Assembly: GCA_964450715.1 (NCBI GenBank)
Contig: CAYVFC010000018.1
Coordinates: 1-64,000, forward strand
Direction of reading: 5' to 3'
DNA: 64,000 nucleotides
Source of the DNA: CAYVFC01 sp964450715
GTDB lineage: Bacteria > Myxococcota_A > Polyangia > Polyangiales > JAFGIB01
This document shows positions 1-8,724 of this stretch, piece by piece; the stretch's first letter is position 1, and each line of letters begins with the position of its first letter. The position numbers and the translations under genes are program-made. The notes beneath the pieces are model-generated. The model had not been told where the DNA came from and did not search any database. It saw nothing but the letters and a program-made list of their open reading frames with translations.

Positions 1-68
1 GCGCTCCGCCGACGCGCCCGGTCTCGTATCGTTTATTTTGCGGTGCCTCCTTAGGTCACCGCGGTCGC

Positions 69-118
69 CGAGATTTCTCGCTTTGCTCGAAATGACAGGG
101 AACGGTCGAAATGACAAC
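69..118. repeat. Short intergenic repeat-like sequence
   Basis: The stretch contains the phrase TTTCTCGCTTTGCTCGAAAT followed by a second, degenerate copy of TCGAAATGACA. Phrases like this occur as dispersed non-coding repeats in many bacterial genomes. It lies downstream of the stop of the thiamine-diphosphate gene ending at 143, and no coding feature is visible in 1-142. Its function is unknown. Confidence 0.35.
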
Positions 119-122
119 AGTG

Positions 123-148
123 GGGTGACGGCGAGGAGGTCGTCACCC
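123..148 (-). terminator. Possible hairpin terminator of the ThDP-enzyme operon
   Basis: GGGTGACG and CGTCACCC form an 8-bp perfect stem around a 10-nt loop. The stem overlaps the stop codon of the gene ending at 143. No T-tract follows on the minus strand, so it may only protect the 3' end or work with a factor. Confidence 0.35.
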
Positions 149-1720
149 GCGTACGATCCAGGCGCGGGGGCGCCCGGGGCACGGCTCCAGCAGCTCGTTT
201 CCGCCGGTCTTATCCGGATCGAAGGGGCTGGTTCGGCAACCCAGCGCCTCCAGTACCATGGCCAGGTCTGCCGCGTTGTTCTCCGTACCCGTGTCGTCGA
301 GACAGATGACGTCGAGCCCTAGTCCCGCGCTTGCCGCGGGCTGTAGCTCCCGCAGGTGGCGGATGAGCGCATCCCGGTCGCAGATCAACACTACGCGTTT
401 GCCGGGGTCGGCCAGGGCCGCTCCGATGGCAAAGGGCAGGCCCGCCCCGGCGAAGTCTCCCTCGTCCATCAGAAAGGGAGCGCGGCAAGCGCTCTTGCGC
501 AGGACCGCGGCCGCCGACCGGCAGGAGCGCTCTCCGTCCGCTATCATCAGGTGCCTGGCGGTCACCGACGAGGAAAGCGCCTCGACCGCCCCTGCCAGCG
601 GGCCTAGATCGCGGCAGGCCTCGTCCGCTATCCGGTCGCCGGCGGTCGCAACCGCCTCGATCCAGTCGTCGAGGTCCGGTTTGGTCCGCTCCTTCTCCCG
701 CGCGAAGTGGGTGAGAGCTGCCAGCGGATCGGCATAGACCGGGTACAAACCGTCAATCCCTGCCAGCAATGCCCCGGGCTCGACCTCGACCTGGACCAGG
801 TTGCGCTCTGCGTGCTTCTCCGAAAGGGAGCCGAGCAGGGAGCGGGAATAGCGATCGATGCCGATAATCAGCAAGAGGTCGGCCTGCTTCAGCAGCTCCA
901 TCCCCGGCTCGCAACCGGCGAACAGGGAAAGACTTCCGGCGTGGCCCGGGCTGCGGCCGTCGAGCGCCCCGCTGCTGCAGGTGGTGGTGAGCACGGGCAG
1001 TCCGAGCCGGTCGAGCAACTGTCGGACCCCCGGGTATCGCCCGGCGCGTCCGAAGCCCTGGCCCAGCAGCAGCAGCGGCCGCTTCGCCCGGCAGATGGCG
1101 GCGGCGGCCGCGCGCAGCTGCTGTTCGTCCCCGGCCACGCCGCCCGTGTAGCGGGTCCGGGGCGGGGGCGGAAGCAGGCGCTCCAGTTTGCTCTCGCTCA
1201 GCGCCTCGCTTTTAAAAAGGATATCCACCGGGACGTCGAGGTGAACCGGCCCGGGGATGCCGGTGAGCGCCTCGCGAAAGCCGCGGTCGATCATGGCCGG
1301 CAGCCGCTTGAAGTGGTAGACGATGGTGTTCCACTTGGTGATGGGGTAAAAGAGCTCGTCCTGGTTGCAGGATTGCAGACTCTCCTGGTGGGGCTTGGTC
1401 TTGTAGCTCTGTACCTGCGGGGCGATGGATACGACCGGTAAGTAATCGAGCCAGGCCTTGAGCAGTCCGGCTACCTCGTAGACCACGCCCGCGCCTACCG
1501 TGGTCATGCAGACCGAGGGCACGCCGCAGGCAGCGGTGTAACCGGCCGCCATGATGGGCGCGGCCGTCTCGTTGCGCGGCACGAACAGATCGAGGTCGGG
1601 CGCGCCGCCGATGGCGTCGTAGAGCGTGCCCATCTGCCCGCCCACGATGGAGAAGATCTGCCGGACGCCCTGGCGCCGCAGGCACTCGATGACCAGTTCG
1701 CCGCCATTTAGCGCCTTCAT
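143..1720 (-). CDS. Degenerate thiamine-diphosphate enzyme paralog (acetolactate-synthase-like)
   Basis: This 525-residue protein has the three-domain layout of the acetolactate synthase / pyruvate decarboxylase family. The N-terminal Pyr domain is well kept and includes the RNETAAPIMAAGY segment with the cofactor-activating Glu. In the C-terminal PP domain, the place of the Mg/ThDP motif (GDG...NN) reads ICDRDALIRHLREL and then CLDDTGTEN, so the metal-binding signature is lost. The ATG at 1718-1720 overlaps the stop of the upstream paralog in an ATGA arrangement, so the two are translationally coupled. It may be a non-catalytic partner, or an enzyme whose PP site is supplied by the paralog in a heteromer. 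The substrate is not predictable. Confidence 0.7.
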   Translation of the reverse strand: MKALNGGELVIECLRRQGVRQIFSIVGGQMGTLYDAIGGAPDLDLFVPRNETAAPIMAAGYTAACGVPSVCMTTVGAGVVYEVAGLLKAWLDYLPVVSIAPQVQSYKTKPHQESLQSCNQDELFYPITKWNTIVYHFKRLPAMIDRGFREALTGIPGPVHLDVPVDILFKSEALSESKLERLLPPPPRTRYTGGVAGDEQQLRAAAAAICRAKRPLLLLGQGFGRAGRYPGVRQLLDRLGLPVLTTTCSSGALDGRSPGHAGSLSLFAGCEPGMELLKQADLLLIIGIDRYSRSLLGSLSEKHAERNLVQVEVEPGALLAGIDGLYPVYADPLAALTHFAREKERTKPDLDDWIEAVATAGDRIADEACRDLGPLAGAVEALSSSVTARHLMIADGERSCRSAAAVLRKSACRAPFLMDEGDFAGAGLPFAIGAALADPGKRVVLICDRDALIRHLRELQPAASAGLGLDVICLDDTGTENNAADLAMVLEALGCRTSPFDPDKTGGNELLEPCPGRPRAWIVRG

Positions 1721-3585
1721 CCTCGCCCCCTTCCGCCGGCCAGCGGATTGATCCGTAAAAGCGCCTTGGCGATATAAGTCATCATGTAAACGGAGCGGTG
1801 TACGCCCTGGTCGCGCATCATCCACAGGCTCTTCATGAGCTTCTTGGGATCCAAATCTTTCAATGAGCCCTCGAACTCGACCAGGGTGAAGCTGAGCAGG
1901 CAGTCGGGCAGGTTCCGCTTGTCGGTCACGCAGTCGAGCAGCGCCGGCTTTCCGCTGGCCACCGCTTCGTCGTAGGCCGGCAAAATATCCTCGACCCGGG
2001 TCACCCGGCGCGACCAGAAGCCGAACCCGGCGGCCATGCGGGCGTAGTCCAGGTCCGGAAGGTCCGTGCCCACGTAACGACGGGCGAACAGCGACTGCTG
2101 CATGGCGCGGATCATGTTCCAGGCCGAGTCGTTGTTGACGATGATCACGATGGGCAGGTTCATCCTGCGGATGGTCTCCAGTTCCTGCAGGTTGTACATG
2201 AACGAGCCGTCGCCGGTCACCAGGATCACCCGCTTGTCCGGCGAGGCCAGCTTGACCCCGATGGCGTAGGCGATGCCCGCGCCCAGCGCGGCCATACCGA
2301 AGGGGAAGAAGATCTGGTAGGGCTTGGTGAGCGGTGCGTACATACCCGCGTACAGCGGCGTGTTGCCGCCGTCGATCACCACCAGCGGGTCCTCGCGCTC
2401 GGCCAGGGTGCCGAGCTCCATGGCCAGCCGCCCCTGGTGGATGGCCCCGTCCTGGTGCCGGGCGTCCCAGGCGAGCCGCTTGATGCGGCCTCGTTTCAGC
2501 GCGGTCAGGCGTTCGCGCCAGGGTTCCCATTCCGGTTTGTCGGTGAATCCGCGCCCGGAAAGCTCGGCGTCGACCTGCCCCAAAACGGTCCTGGCGTCGC
2601 CCAGGATATACTCCTCGGCCGGAACGTTGAGCCCCATCTGGTAGGGCGACATGTCGATCTGGATGAACTTGATCTTTCCGGACCAGAGCGGAGGCTTGCC
2701 GAAACCCTCCAGCCCGCCGAAGGCCACGCCGACCGCGATCACCACGTCGGCCTCCTGGATGGCCACGTGAAAGGTCTCTCCCGCCGTGTAGCTGGGCCCG
2801 CCCAGGCAGAGCTCGTGCTCGAGCGGGACCGTTCCCACCCCGCTCATGGTGGTGGCGGCCGGGATCCGCCAGCGCTCCATGAAGGCGAGCGCCTGCGCGT
2901 GCGCGCCCGAGGCGTTGACCCCGCCGCCGAAAAAGAGCAGCGGCCGCTTCGCCCCTTCGATCAGCTCCGCGGCCCGCCGCACCGCCGCCTGCTCCCCGGC
3001 GATGCGCGGGGGCTCGATCGGTTTCTGTTGCACCGAGCCGGCCTCGGGGAAGGAGAGCTTATCCGCGTCGGCCGTCTGCTTCAGCAGCCCGGCCGGGATC
3101 TCCAGGTGGACCGGGCCCATCTTGTCGCCGCTGCACCTGTTCATCGCCTCCCCGAGCAGGCGCGGGATCTCTTCTACTTTTTCTATCCTCTGCCGCCAGT
3201 GGGTCACCGGGCCGAAAACGCCGTTCTGGTCGAAGCGCTCGCGTTCCACCCCCTTGTTGAAGTCCGGGGGATCGTCCGCGCAGAGCGAGATGGAGAGCAG
3301 GGGGATCTTGTCCGCCCAGGCATTGGTGACCGCGCTGACCTGGCAGAGCGCCGCCCCCCGGTCCTCGGTGATCACCACCGAGCACTTGCGGCTGCGCCGC
3401 GTATAGCCGTCGGCCATGGCCCCGGCCGCGGTCTCGTTGTTGGCGCGGACGACGTCGATGACCTCTTCCCGCTCGATGGCCTCGACCAGCGAGGCGACCC
3501 TTCCCGCCGGTACGGTGAAGAGCCGTCCCAGCCCCTGGGCCGCCAGGCTCTTGGCCAGGACCTGTTCTCCGGTTATTTCTTTCAT
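1717..3585 (-). CDS. Thiamine-diphosphate-dependent enzyme, acetolactate-synthase-like
   Basis: This 622-residue protein has complete Pyr, middle and PP domains of the acetolactate synthase superfamily. The catalytic Glu lies in NNETAAGAMADGY. The Mg/ThDP motif is canonical: TGDGSFMYNLQELETIRR, then IVNNDSAWNM at the expected distance. It should therefore bind ThDP and carry out 2-keto acid decarboxylation or carboligation. The exact substrate cannot be told, and no ilvN-type regulatory subunit is adjacent. It begins only 3 nt after the stop of a Cys-rich lipoprotein gene and overlaps the degenerate paralog downstream by 4 nt, forming a three-gene minus-strand unit. Confidence 0.8.
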   Translation of the reverse strand: MKEITGEQVLAKSLAAQGLGRLFTVPAGRVASLVEAIEREEVIDVVRANNETAAGAMADGYTRRSRKCSVVITEDRGAALCQVSAVTNAWADKIPLLSISLCADDPPDFNKGVERERFDQNGVFGPVTHWRQRIEKVEEIPRLLGEAMNRCSGDKMGPVHLEIPAGLLKQTADADKLSFPEAGSVQQKPIEPPRIAGEQAAVRRAAELIEGAKRPLLFFGGGVNASGAHAQALAFMERWRIPAATTMSGVGTVPLEHELCLGGPSYTAGETFHVAIQEADVVIAVGVAFGGLEGFGKPPLWSGKIKFIQIDMSPYQMGLNVPAEEYILGDARTVLGQVDAELSGRGFTDKPEWEPWRERLTALKRGRIKRLAWDARHQDGAIHQGRLAMELGTLAEREDPLVVIDGGNTPLYAGMYAPLTKPYQIFFPFGMAALGAGIAYAIGVKLASPDKRVILVTGDGSFMYNLQELETIRRMNLPIVIIVNNDSAWNMIRAMQQSLFARRYVGTDLPDLDYARMAAGFGFWSRRVTRVEDILPAYDEAVASGKPALLDCVTDKRNLPDCLLSFTLVEFEGSLKDLDPKKLMKSLWMMRDQGVHRSVYMMTYIAKALLRINPLAGGRGRG

Positions 3586-3588
3586 AAG

Positions 3589-5469
3589 CTACTTTTTCAC
3601 GCCCAGAGACTCTACCCGTATACCCTCCATGGCGACCACCAGGGTATAGGCGTCGTTCTCGCCGTCGCCGTCCGTGTCTACGTCGGGCTGGGTGGGCCGG
3701 ATAACTTCGAAGGGATAGGCGCAGTTGTTGCAGTCGAGCTGCAGCGCCGGGCTCACGCAGAGCGTGCAGCCCTCTGTGAATAGCGAGAGCAAGGCGTCAC
3801 AGTCCACGCCCGGCACGTCGCCCTCCTCGCACACGTCGAAGCTGCCGCCCGCGGCCTTGCAGCAGGTGCCGCCGCCCTCGCCGGCGGTTACCGGCGCGGT
3901 GGCCATGTTGGTCACGTCCATGGCGGCGCAGACGATGCCCTTGGGATGGTAGACCTCGTCGGGCTCGTCGTTGACCCCGTACTCCTCGGGCAGCTTCACC
4001 CAGTCCGCCATCTCGCCCGGCGGCGTGCTTACCTTATCGGTATCCACGGTAATCATCATCATGAAATCCTTGAGGGTGCCGACTCGCGCATCGGCGCTCC
4101 CCTCGGGCGCCGCCAGGTCGGTGGGGAACTTGGTCTTGATGATGCCCGGCCGCTGGATCATCTCGGTGCTCTCCAGGGGCTGGTTGTTCTCGCCGATGTT
4201 GCTGCCGGTGATGTAGAAACCGGTGTCCACGGGCATGGGGTCACAGGACGCGCCCTGTTCCGGCTCGCCCTCGTAGGCCGTCAGCTCGACCTCGTCGTCG
4301 CTGCGGGTGAAGGAGATATCGTCCAGCTTGCGTATCTGCAATATCTGGTTGGCGGAGCAGTTGTCGAAGGCCGCGTTCATACCCGTGTTGATGATGTCGT
4401 TCAGCACGTCGATCTCGAGGCCGCCCAGCAGACCGATGCTGATCCGGCCGGGGAAGGCGGTGCCGAACTGGTTCTCTTCCGGGTAGACGCACCACTCGGG
4501 CGCTGGACCGGTCACCACGTCCATGCGGGTGAAGCGGAAGAGGATCTCCGCCTGGCAGTTCTCGTCGCAGCCGTCCAAGTTGACCTCGTTGTTATCGTCG
4601 CACTGCTCGTCCCCCTCGATCTTGCCGTTGCCGCAGACCACGACCTTGCAGTCCGAGGAGCAGCCCGAGCCCGGCTTGCCATTGTCCGCGCCCTCGTCGC
4701 ACTCCTCGTCGCCCCCCCTGGTACCGTCACCGCAGTCGGTAGGCACGCATACCTCGTTGAAGCACCAGCCCGTATCGCCGCCCTTCATGGTGCAGGGGGT
4801 TTCGTCGGGCAGGGGATCGCCTCCGCAGGTGTGGGTGGTGGTGTTGCAGACGGTGGCTCCCGAGCAGGGCTCGCTCGCCTCGCAGTCGTCGTTCGTGGTG
4901 CAGGTGAACTTGCATTCGCTCGTGCAGCCATCGTCGTCCACAGCGTTGCCGTCGTCGCACTGCTCGCCCAGGTCCTCGGTGGTAACCGTGTCCCCGCACA
5001 CGTCGTCGCGGCAGAGCCCGAAGAAGCAGGTCTTTCGCGCCGCGCACTTGGTGCCGTCCTCGACGAACTCGCCGAGCTCGCAGGTGTTGTCGGCTTTACA
5101 GGTCTCCTCTCCGTTGCAGGGATTGCCGTCGTCGCAGTCCGCGTTGTCCTCGCAGGTGAGCTCGCAGAGCGAGTCGCACCCGTCATCGTCGAAGAAGTTG
5201 CCGTCGTCGCAGATCTCGTTCAAGTCATCCTGTACGATTCCGTCTCCGCAATACTCCTCGCGCTGGTCCGTGTCCGCGCCCGCGTCGGTTTCGTCTGAAC
5301 CCTCGTCTCCCGCGTCCGGATCATCCGAGCCGCCGCCGCTCGCCGCGCCCGCATCTGGACTATTGCCGCCGCTCGCATCGTCGTCGTCGTCCACGCAACC
5401 GACCGAGAATCCCGCCGTGATCAGGGCCAGAGAGAGACCCAGAGAGATGACCGCTAAACGTGCGCGCAT
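3589..5469 (-). CDS. Secreted lipoprotein with Myxococcus-type cysteine-rich repeats
   Basis: This 626-residue protein has a signal peptide and lipobox (FSVGC, Cys about 25), followed by an Asp/Gly/Ser-rich linker. Residues about 70-310 hold repeated CGDG...E.CDDGN...DGC...C units, the Myxococcus cysteine-rich repeat, alternating with CNG.E.C units. The C-terminal half has no recognised domain. It ends with more Cys pairs (GGGTCCKAAGG, CTLCVSP, CNNCAYP). It is predicted to sit on the cell surface or outer membrane. An AAGGG ribosome-binding site precedes the ATG. Its stop lies 3 nt from the start of the ThDP enzyme, an unexpected pairing of a surface protein with cytoplasmic enzymes. The function is unknown. 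Confidence 0.8.
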   Translation of the reverse strand: MRARLAVISLGLSLALITAGFSVGCVDDDDDASGGNSPDAGAASGGGSDDPDAGDEGSDETDAGADTDQREEYCGDGIVQDDLNEICDDGNFFDDDGCDSLCELTCEDNADCDDGNPCNGEETCKADNTCELGEFVEDGTKCAARKTCFFGLCRDDVCGDTVTTEDLGEQCDDGNAVDDDGCTSECKFTCTTNDDCEASEPCSGATVCNTTTHTCGGDPLPDETPCTMKGGDTGWCFNEVCVPTDCGDGTRGGDEECDEGADNGKPGSGCSSDCKVVVCGNGKIEGDEQCDDNNEVNLDGCDENCQAEILFRFTRMDVVTGPAPEWCVYPEENQFGTAFPGRISIGLLGGLEIDVLNDIINTGMNAAFDNCSANQILQIRKLDDISFTRSDDEVELTAYEGEPEQGASCDPMPVDTGFYITGSNIGENNQPLESTEMIQRPGIIKTKFPTDLAAPEGSADARVGTLKDFMMMITVDTDKVSTPPGEMADWVKLPEEYGVNDEPDEVYHPKGIVCAAMDVTNMATAPVTAGEGGGTCCKAAGGSFDVCEEGDVPGVDCDALLSLFTEGCTLCVSPALQLDCNNCAYPFEVIRPTQPDVDTDGDGENDAYTLVVAMEGIRVESLGVKK

Positions 5470-5520
5470 GATGACCCTTTCTCGGAAATAAACGCTTGTT
5501 ACGGCGTTAGGTCGTCCGTA

Positions 5521-5690
5521 ACTAGAGCCGGTCTCATAAACCCTTTCGGTCGGATCTCGGAGCGCGACGGCCCCCGGATGCTAGGCGCGACGACGAGGAA
5601 TGGCACCGCTATTTCGAGGAGAAGCAACGACGCAAATGGGGCCGTCCCGCCCGAGAGGCGGCTGAAAGGGTTTATGAGACCGGCTCTAGT
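5521..5690. repeat. 170-bp inverted-repeat element, copy 1 (MITE-like)
   Basis: The element is bounded by perfect 26-bp terminal inverted repeats, beginning ACTAGAGCCGGTCTCATAAA at 5521-5546 and ending with its reverse complement at 5665-5690. The interior is GC-rich and partly palindromic. Its reverse complement matches a second copy at 62659-62818 over most of its core, for example CTCCTCGAAATAGC and CCTCGTCGTCGCGCC. It carries no transposase. It lies between the Cys-rich lipoprotein promoter region and the remnant of a vWA-like gene. Confidence 0.8.
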
Positions 5691-5719
5691 CGAAATTTCG
5701 GCTTCTGGCAAACCCGCGA

Positions 5720-6252
5720 TTACTCGATGCCCACGCACACGTTCGGGCATTCCAGGTGCGAGACGACGCCCGCGGGCGCCGTGTCCGCGCTCCCGGGCAG
5801 GACGAAGGCCACGCGGTTCTCGCCGGCCTGCTCGCACTCGTAGTCCAGGGCCGCCGAGAAGTCATCCCAGTACCATCCGAAGCCCTGGGCCACGGAAAAG
5901 GTATCGGCGTCCACCGCCAGCTGGTCGACCACGCACATGGTGTCGCCGTCCTCGGAGACAGGGTGCTTCGGATGCGGGGTGAGGTAGTCGGCGTCGCACT
6001 CCTCGCCCCCCGGCATCTCCCAGACCAGCTCGCACTCCACCAGACCCTGCTCGGTACGCTCGAGCTGCTGTTGCAGACAGATGCTGCCCAGCTCGCCCGA
6101 GATGGCCTGGATGATGGCGTCCACCGCCGGGGCGAAGTCGTCCTGGCAGATGGATTGCACCACGCCCCGCCTGCCGAAGGCCCGGGCTACCTCGATCATA
6201 CGCCGCGCGGGAAAGGCCATGGTTTCGTAGACGAGGCCGCAGATGGCCCCTC
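5720..6252 (-). pseudogene. C-terminal remnant of a vWA-type secreted protein
   Basis: An open frame with an ATG at 6220 encodes 166 residues. Coding resemblance continues upstream of that ATG (GAICGLVYET) until an in-frame stop near 6290. Phrases such as GRRGVVQSICQDDFAPAV and Cys-rich stretches (GGEECDADY, DTMCVVDQ, ECPNVCVGIE) recall the C-terminal half of vWA-domain lipoproteins in Myxococcota; this family call is from memory of the pattern. There is no signal peptide and no MIDAS portion, so the N-terminal half is gone. It sits next to inverted-repeat element 1. It may be a fragment, or less likely a short cytoplasmic protein. Confidence 0.5.
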
Positions 6253-6449
6253 TAGACCGAGAAATTATGGCGTTTTCAACCCGATCGGTGCTCTAGACTT
6301 TCCGGGGCGGGAACAAGGGGAGGGGGGCGTACATCCCGCGTCACAGCGGTGTGGCCCGGAAGGCACACCATACGGATCAGAGAGGCGCCGTTTCCACGAT
6401 CCATACCTCCTCCGAACCGGCACGTCTGTTGTAGTTCGTTTCTTCAAAC

Positions 6450-6639
6450 GACCGCACCGATGCCATCTCCACCGAGCGCTTTCACCGGCTGTTGGAAGAG
6501 GCGCAGGAGCTCGGCATCAACTTCGTGGTCATCACCGGCGGCGAGCCCTACGTCCGCAGGGATCTGCTGGAGATCTTTTCCGCTCACCGCTCGATGTACT
6601 TCCTGACCTATACCAACGGGACGCTCATCGCCGAACGGC
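6450..6639 (+). pseudogene. Radical SAM enzyme fragment
   Basis: One reading frame encodes about 60 residues ending ...LTYTNGTLIAE and containing VVITGGEPYVRRDLLEIF. That is the GGEP SAM-binding strand and following helix of a radical SAM domain. The CxxxCxxC cluster motif upstream and everything after the third strand are missing. The frame then runs into the promoter region of the BNR lipoprotein. It is a relic of another radical SAM gene, some 19 kb from the main radical SAM region. Confidence 0.75.
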
Positions 6640-6741
6640 CACGGAGGTCCTGTTTTTCGGCCTCTCATGTCCTTTGTCTAGGACATACGGTCGACTACGT
6701 ACTAAGTCGTCGGGATGAAGGCCTCGCGGAGGAGCTTCGCG

Positions 6742-8340
6742 ATGGCAAAACGGTATCTGATTCTACTGGCCGTTCTGGCGAGCCTGCACGGATGCGCGCA
6801 GGATACGGGCGACGAGAGCGAGGATACGGGCGAGGAAGCCCTGTCCGAAACGGAAGCGCCGGAAGAAGACTCAGGCTCGGGGCCGCCGCTCTTCAGCGAC
6901 GCGGAGCTACAGGCTCAGGGGTGCGACCTCGATCGACCGGCCGACGCCTACGCGGCAGGCGCCTCGTCGAGCCGGACGCTCGATCGGCCGAACGGGCAGG
7001 GGGATGCTCCGGTTCCCTGCCTGTCGCTGACCGGCTACGGAACGGCCAGCACCACCATCGGGATATCCGGCGACGGCGAAACCATCTTCTTCGCGCAGGC
7101 CTTTTCCCCCGAGGGGTACGGGATCGTCCGTTCGCGGGACCGGGGAGAGAGCTGGCAATTCCTGCTGCCGACCTACAGCGACGGTAGCACGCCTCGCAGG
7201 ATGCAGTCGGTCCTGCACCTGGACCCCGATACGGACCGCGTGTTCTTTACCAGCAGCCGGCTGATCATGAATCCGGACATCGCGCAGATGACCCTGGACG
7301 GAGGGTACGAGATGGCCTGGAGCGCCGACCAGGGAGAGAGCTGGAGCCACGTCGCCATAGAGAACGACACCCACGACTGGCCCAAGATCCTGAGCGGTCC
7401 TCCGGCGAGCAGCCAGCCCATGGGCTATCCCAACGTCGTCTACTTTTCGGCGCCCTACCAGATCGCGGGTAACTGGATCATCATGGGGCCGCAGTACCAG
7501 TCGATCTACAAGTCGCTGGACGGCGGGAAGAGCTGGCAGGAGGCGGGTCGCATCCCCCTGGTCCCGGCCGAGATCGAGGGCTGCGTTCCCAACGAGTTCG
7601 TGCTGGTCGGAAACGGCGCGGTGGCCCGCGACGGCACCGTCTACCTCGGTTTCCGCAAGTGTCTGAAGCTGGCGGTGGCCGTCAGCCGCGACGAGGGGGC
7701 GACCTGGACGACGCACGACATTCCCGGGGCCGCGCTTCGGCCCTACGACCAGTCGAGCATCGCCAGCTTGCTGCAGATCGTGGGCAACGAGTCGGCCATC
7801 GTGGGCGAGCCCTTGGCCGTCGATTCCGAGGGCAACCTGTACATCGTCTGGAACGACGCCGACCGCACGCTGCGGCTAGCCGTGTCGCGAGACGGAGGGG
7901 AGAGCTGGTCCGAGCCCGTCGCCATCATGGCGCCCGGGGTCGACGCGGTTCGTTTCGCCGCCGTCGCGGTCAAGGAGCCCGGCACCATCGCCGTCGCTTA
8001 TTACGGAAGCACGGACGGCGGGCTCACCTATAACGGCTACCTGGCCGAGTCCAGCGACGCGCTCGGAGCCGAGCCGACCTTCTGGTCGGCCACGGTGAAC
8101 GATCCGGCCGATCCGCTCTTCAGCTACGGTTTCGAGTCGGGTTACAGCCTCTACTATTTCAATACCGGTGACGGCCACGAGTTCGTCCAGGTCAAGTACT
8201 CGCCCGACGGCGACGTCTGGGGCGCATTCGTCAGGAACATGTGCCCGGGCGGCCCGGATGCCGGCGGCTGCACCTGGGATCTCGACGCTCACGTCGGCAG
8301 CATGTTCCAGGGAGCGGTCGGCCGGCTGGCGCACCGGTAG
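6742..8340 (+). CDS. BNR/Asp-box (sialidase-fold) lipoprotein
   Basis: This 532-residue lipoprotein uses the ATG at 6742, chosen because GGAGGAG lies 7 nt upstream; an earlier in-frame ATG at 6715 has no such site. Signal peptide MAKRYLILLAVLASLHGC places the lipid-bearing Cys at residue 18. At least five Asp-box motifs are visible (SRDRGESW, SADQGESW, SLDGGKSW, SRDEGATW, SRDGGESW), which implies a six-bladed beta-propeller as in exo-sialidases. The catalytic Arg triad cannot be assigned by eye, so glycosidase activity is not assured. Its 3' end abuts a truncated mazF-like gene, marking a recombination joint near 8350. Confidence 0.8.
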   Translation: MAKRYLILLAVLASLHGCAQDTGDESEDTGEEALSETEAPEEDSGSGPPLFSDAELQAQGCDLDRPADAYAAGASSSRTLDRPNGQGDAPVPCLSLTGYGTASTTIGISGDGETIFFAQAFSPEGYGIVRSRDRGESWQFLLPTYSDGSTPRRMQSVLHLDPDTDRVFFTSSRLIMNPDIAQMTLDGGYEMAWSADQGESWSHVAIENDTHDWPKILSGPPASSQPMGYPNVVYFSAPYQIAGNWIIMGPQYQSIYKSLDGGKSWQEAGRIPLVPAEIEGCVPNEFVLVGNGAVARDGTVYLGFRKCLKLAVAVSRDEGATWTTHDIPGAALRPYDQSSIASLLQIVGNESAIVGEPLAVDSEGNLYIVWNDADRTLRLAVSRDGGESWSEPVAIMAPGVDAVRFAAVAVKEPGTIAVAYYGSTDGGLTYNGYLAESSDALGAEPTFWSATVNDPADPLFSYGFESGYSLYYFNTGDGHEFVQVKYSPDGDVWGAFVRNMCPGGPDAGGCTWDLDAHVGSMFQGAVGRLAHR

Positions 8341-8356
8341 GGGGAGTCGGTTGAAA

Positions 8357-8473
8357 CTTACTGCGGTTGAACCGGTTGTGTAGCAAAACGACCGCTGGCC
8401 GACGGCCGGCTGGCGCTGAACCGCGCCGGGCGGGTAGCTCTACCCAGACCACGTCACCTTGCTGGATTACCAT
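8357..8473 (-). pseudogene. Truncated MazF/PemK-type toxin gene
   Basis: From the ATG at 8471-8473 the frame encodes a MazF-type start: QQGDVVWVELPARRGS, then RRPAVVLLHNRFNRSK. After about 39 residues it becomes the antisense of the BNR gene's 3' end, so roughly two thirds of the usual 110-residue toxin is missing. The start overlaps the antitoxin stop, as in intact mazEF operons. It is presumed inactive. Confidence 0.7.
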
Positions 8474-8721
8474 TCGGTCCCGGTCCGAGAGGCGATGGCG
8501 GCGAGCTCACGCGCCGTCTTCTTCTGCTCTTCGACCAGGCCGGGATCGGCGAACAGCGCGTTGACGCGTCGCGTGATTTCCGCATCCCGCCGGGCCGCGG
8601 CAACGCGCCGGAGAACGTCCGTTATGTACCGGCTGCGAGTCACGCCCCTTTGTTTTGCCGCTCGATCCACCTGCTCGACGACATCGACCGGGACGGATAT
8701 GGCCAGTTTTTTGCTCGGCAT
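8467..8721 (-). CDS. Ribbon-helix-helix antitoxin of a MazF-type pair
   Basis: An 84-residue protein starts at the ATG at 8719-8721, with GAGGTG six bases upstream. KKLAISVPVDVVEQVDRAAK then GVTRSRYITDVLRRV is a typical RHH DNA-binding N-terminus (MazE/CopG-like). It is followed by a charged helical tail ending TGTEW that would bind the toxin. Because its MazF partner is truncated, it is probably an orphan antitoxin. The ribosome-binding site lies inside the right arm of a 19-bp perfect palindrome. Confidence 0.75.
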   Translation of the reverse strand: MPSKKLAISVPVDVVEQVDRAAKQRGVTRSRYITDVLRRVAAARRDAEITRRVNALFADPGLVEEQKKTARELAAIASRTGTEW

Positions 8722-8724
8722 GGG

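Noticed and set aside
2437..3783. Long plus-strand open frames opposite the ThDP genes (and similar ones at 4-5 kb, 16-17 kb, 45-48 kb)
   Set aside because: They are high-GC antisense shadows of well-supported minus-strand genes with recognisable motifs.
5499..5837. Small open frame over the inverted-repeat element (and its counterpart at 62333-62809)
   Set aside because: The LLLLEIA...FLVVAP peptide arises from the repeat itself; such peptides are repeat artefacts.
6742..8340. Calling the BNR lipoprotein a sialidase
   Set aside because: Asp boxes show the fold, but the Arg triad and nucleophile cannot be identified.
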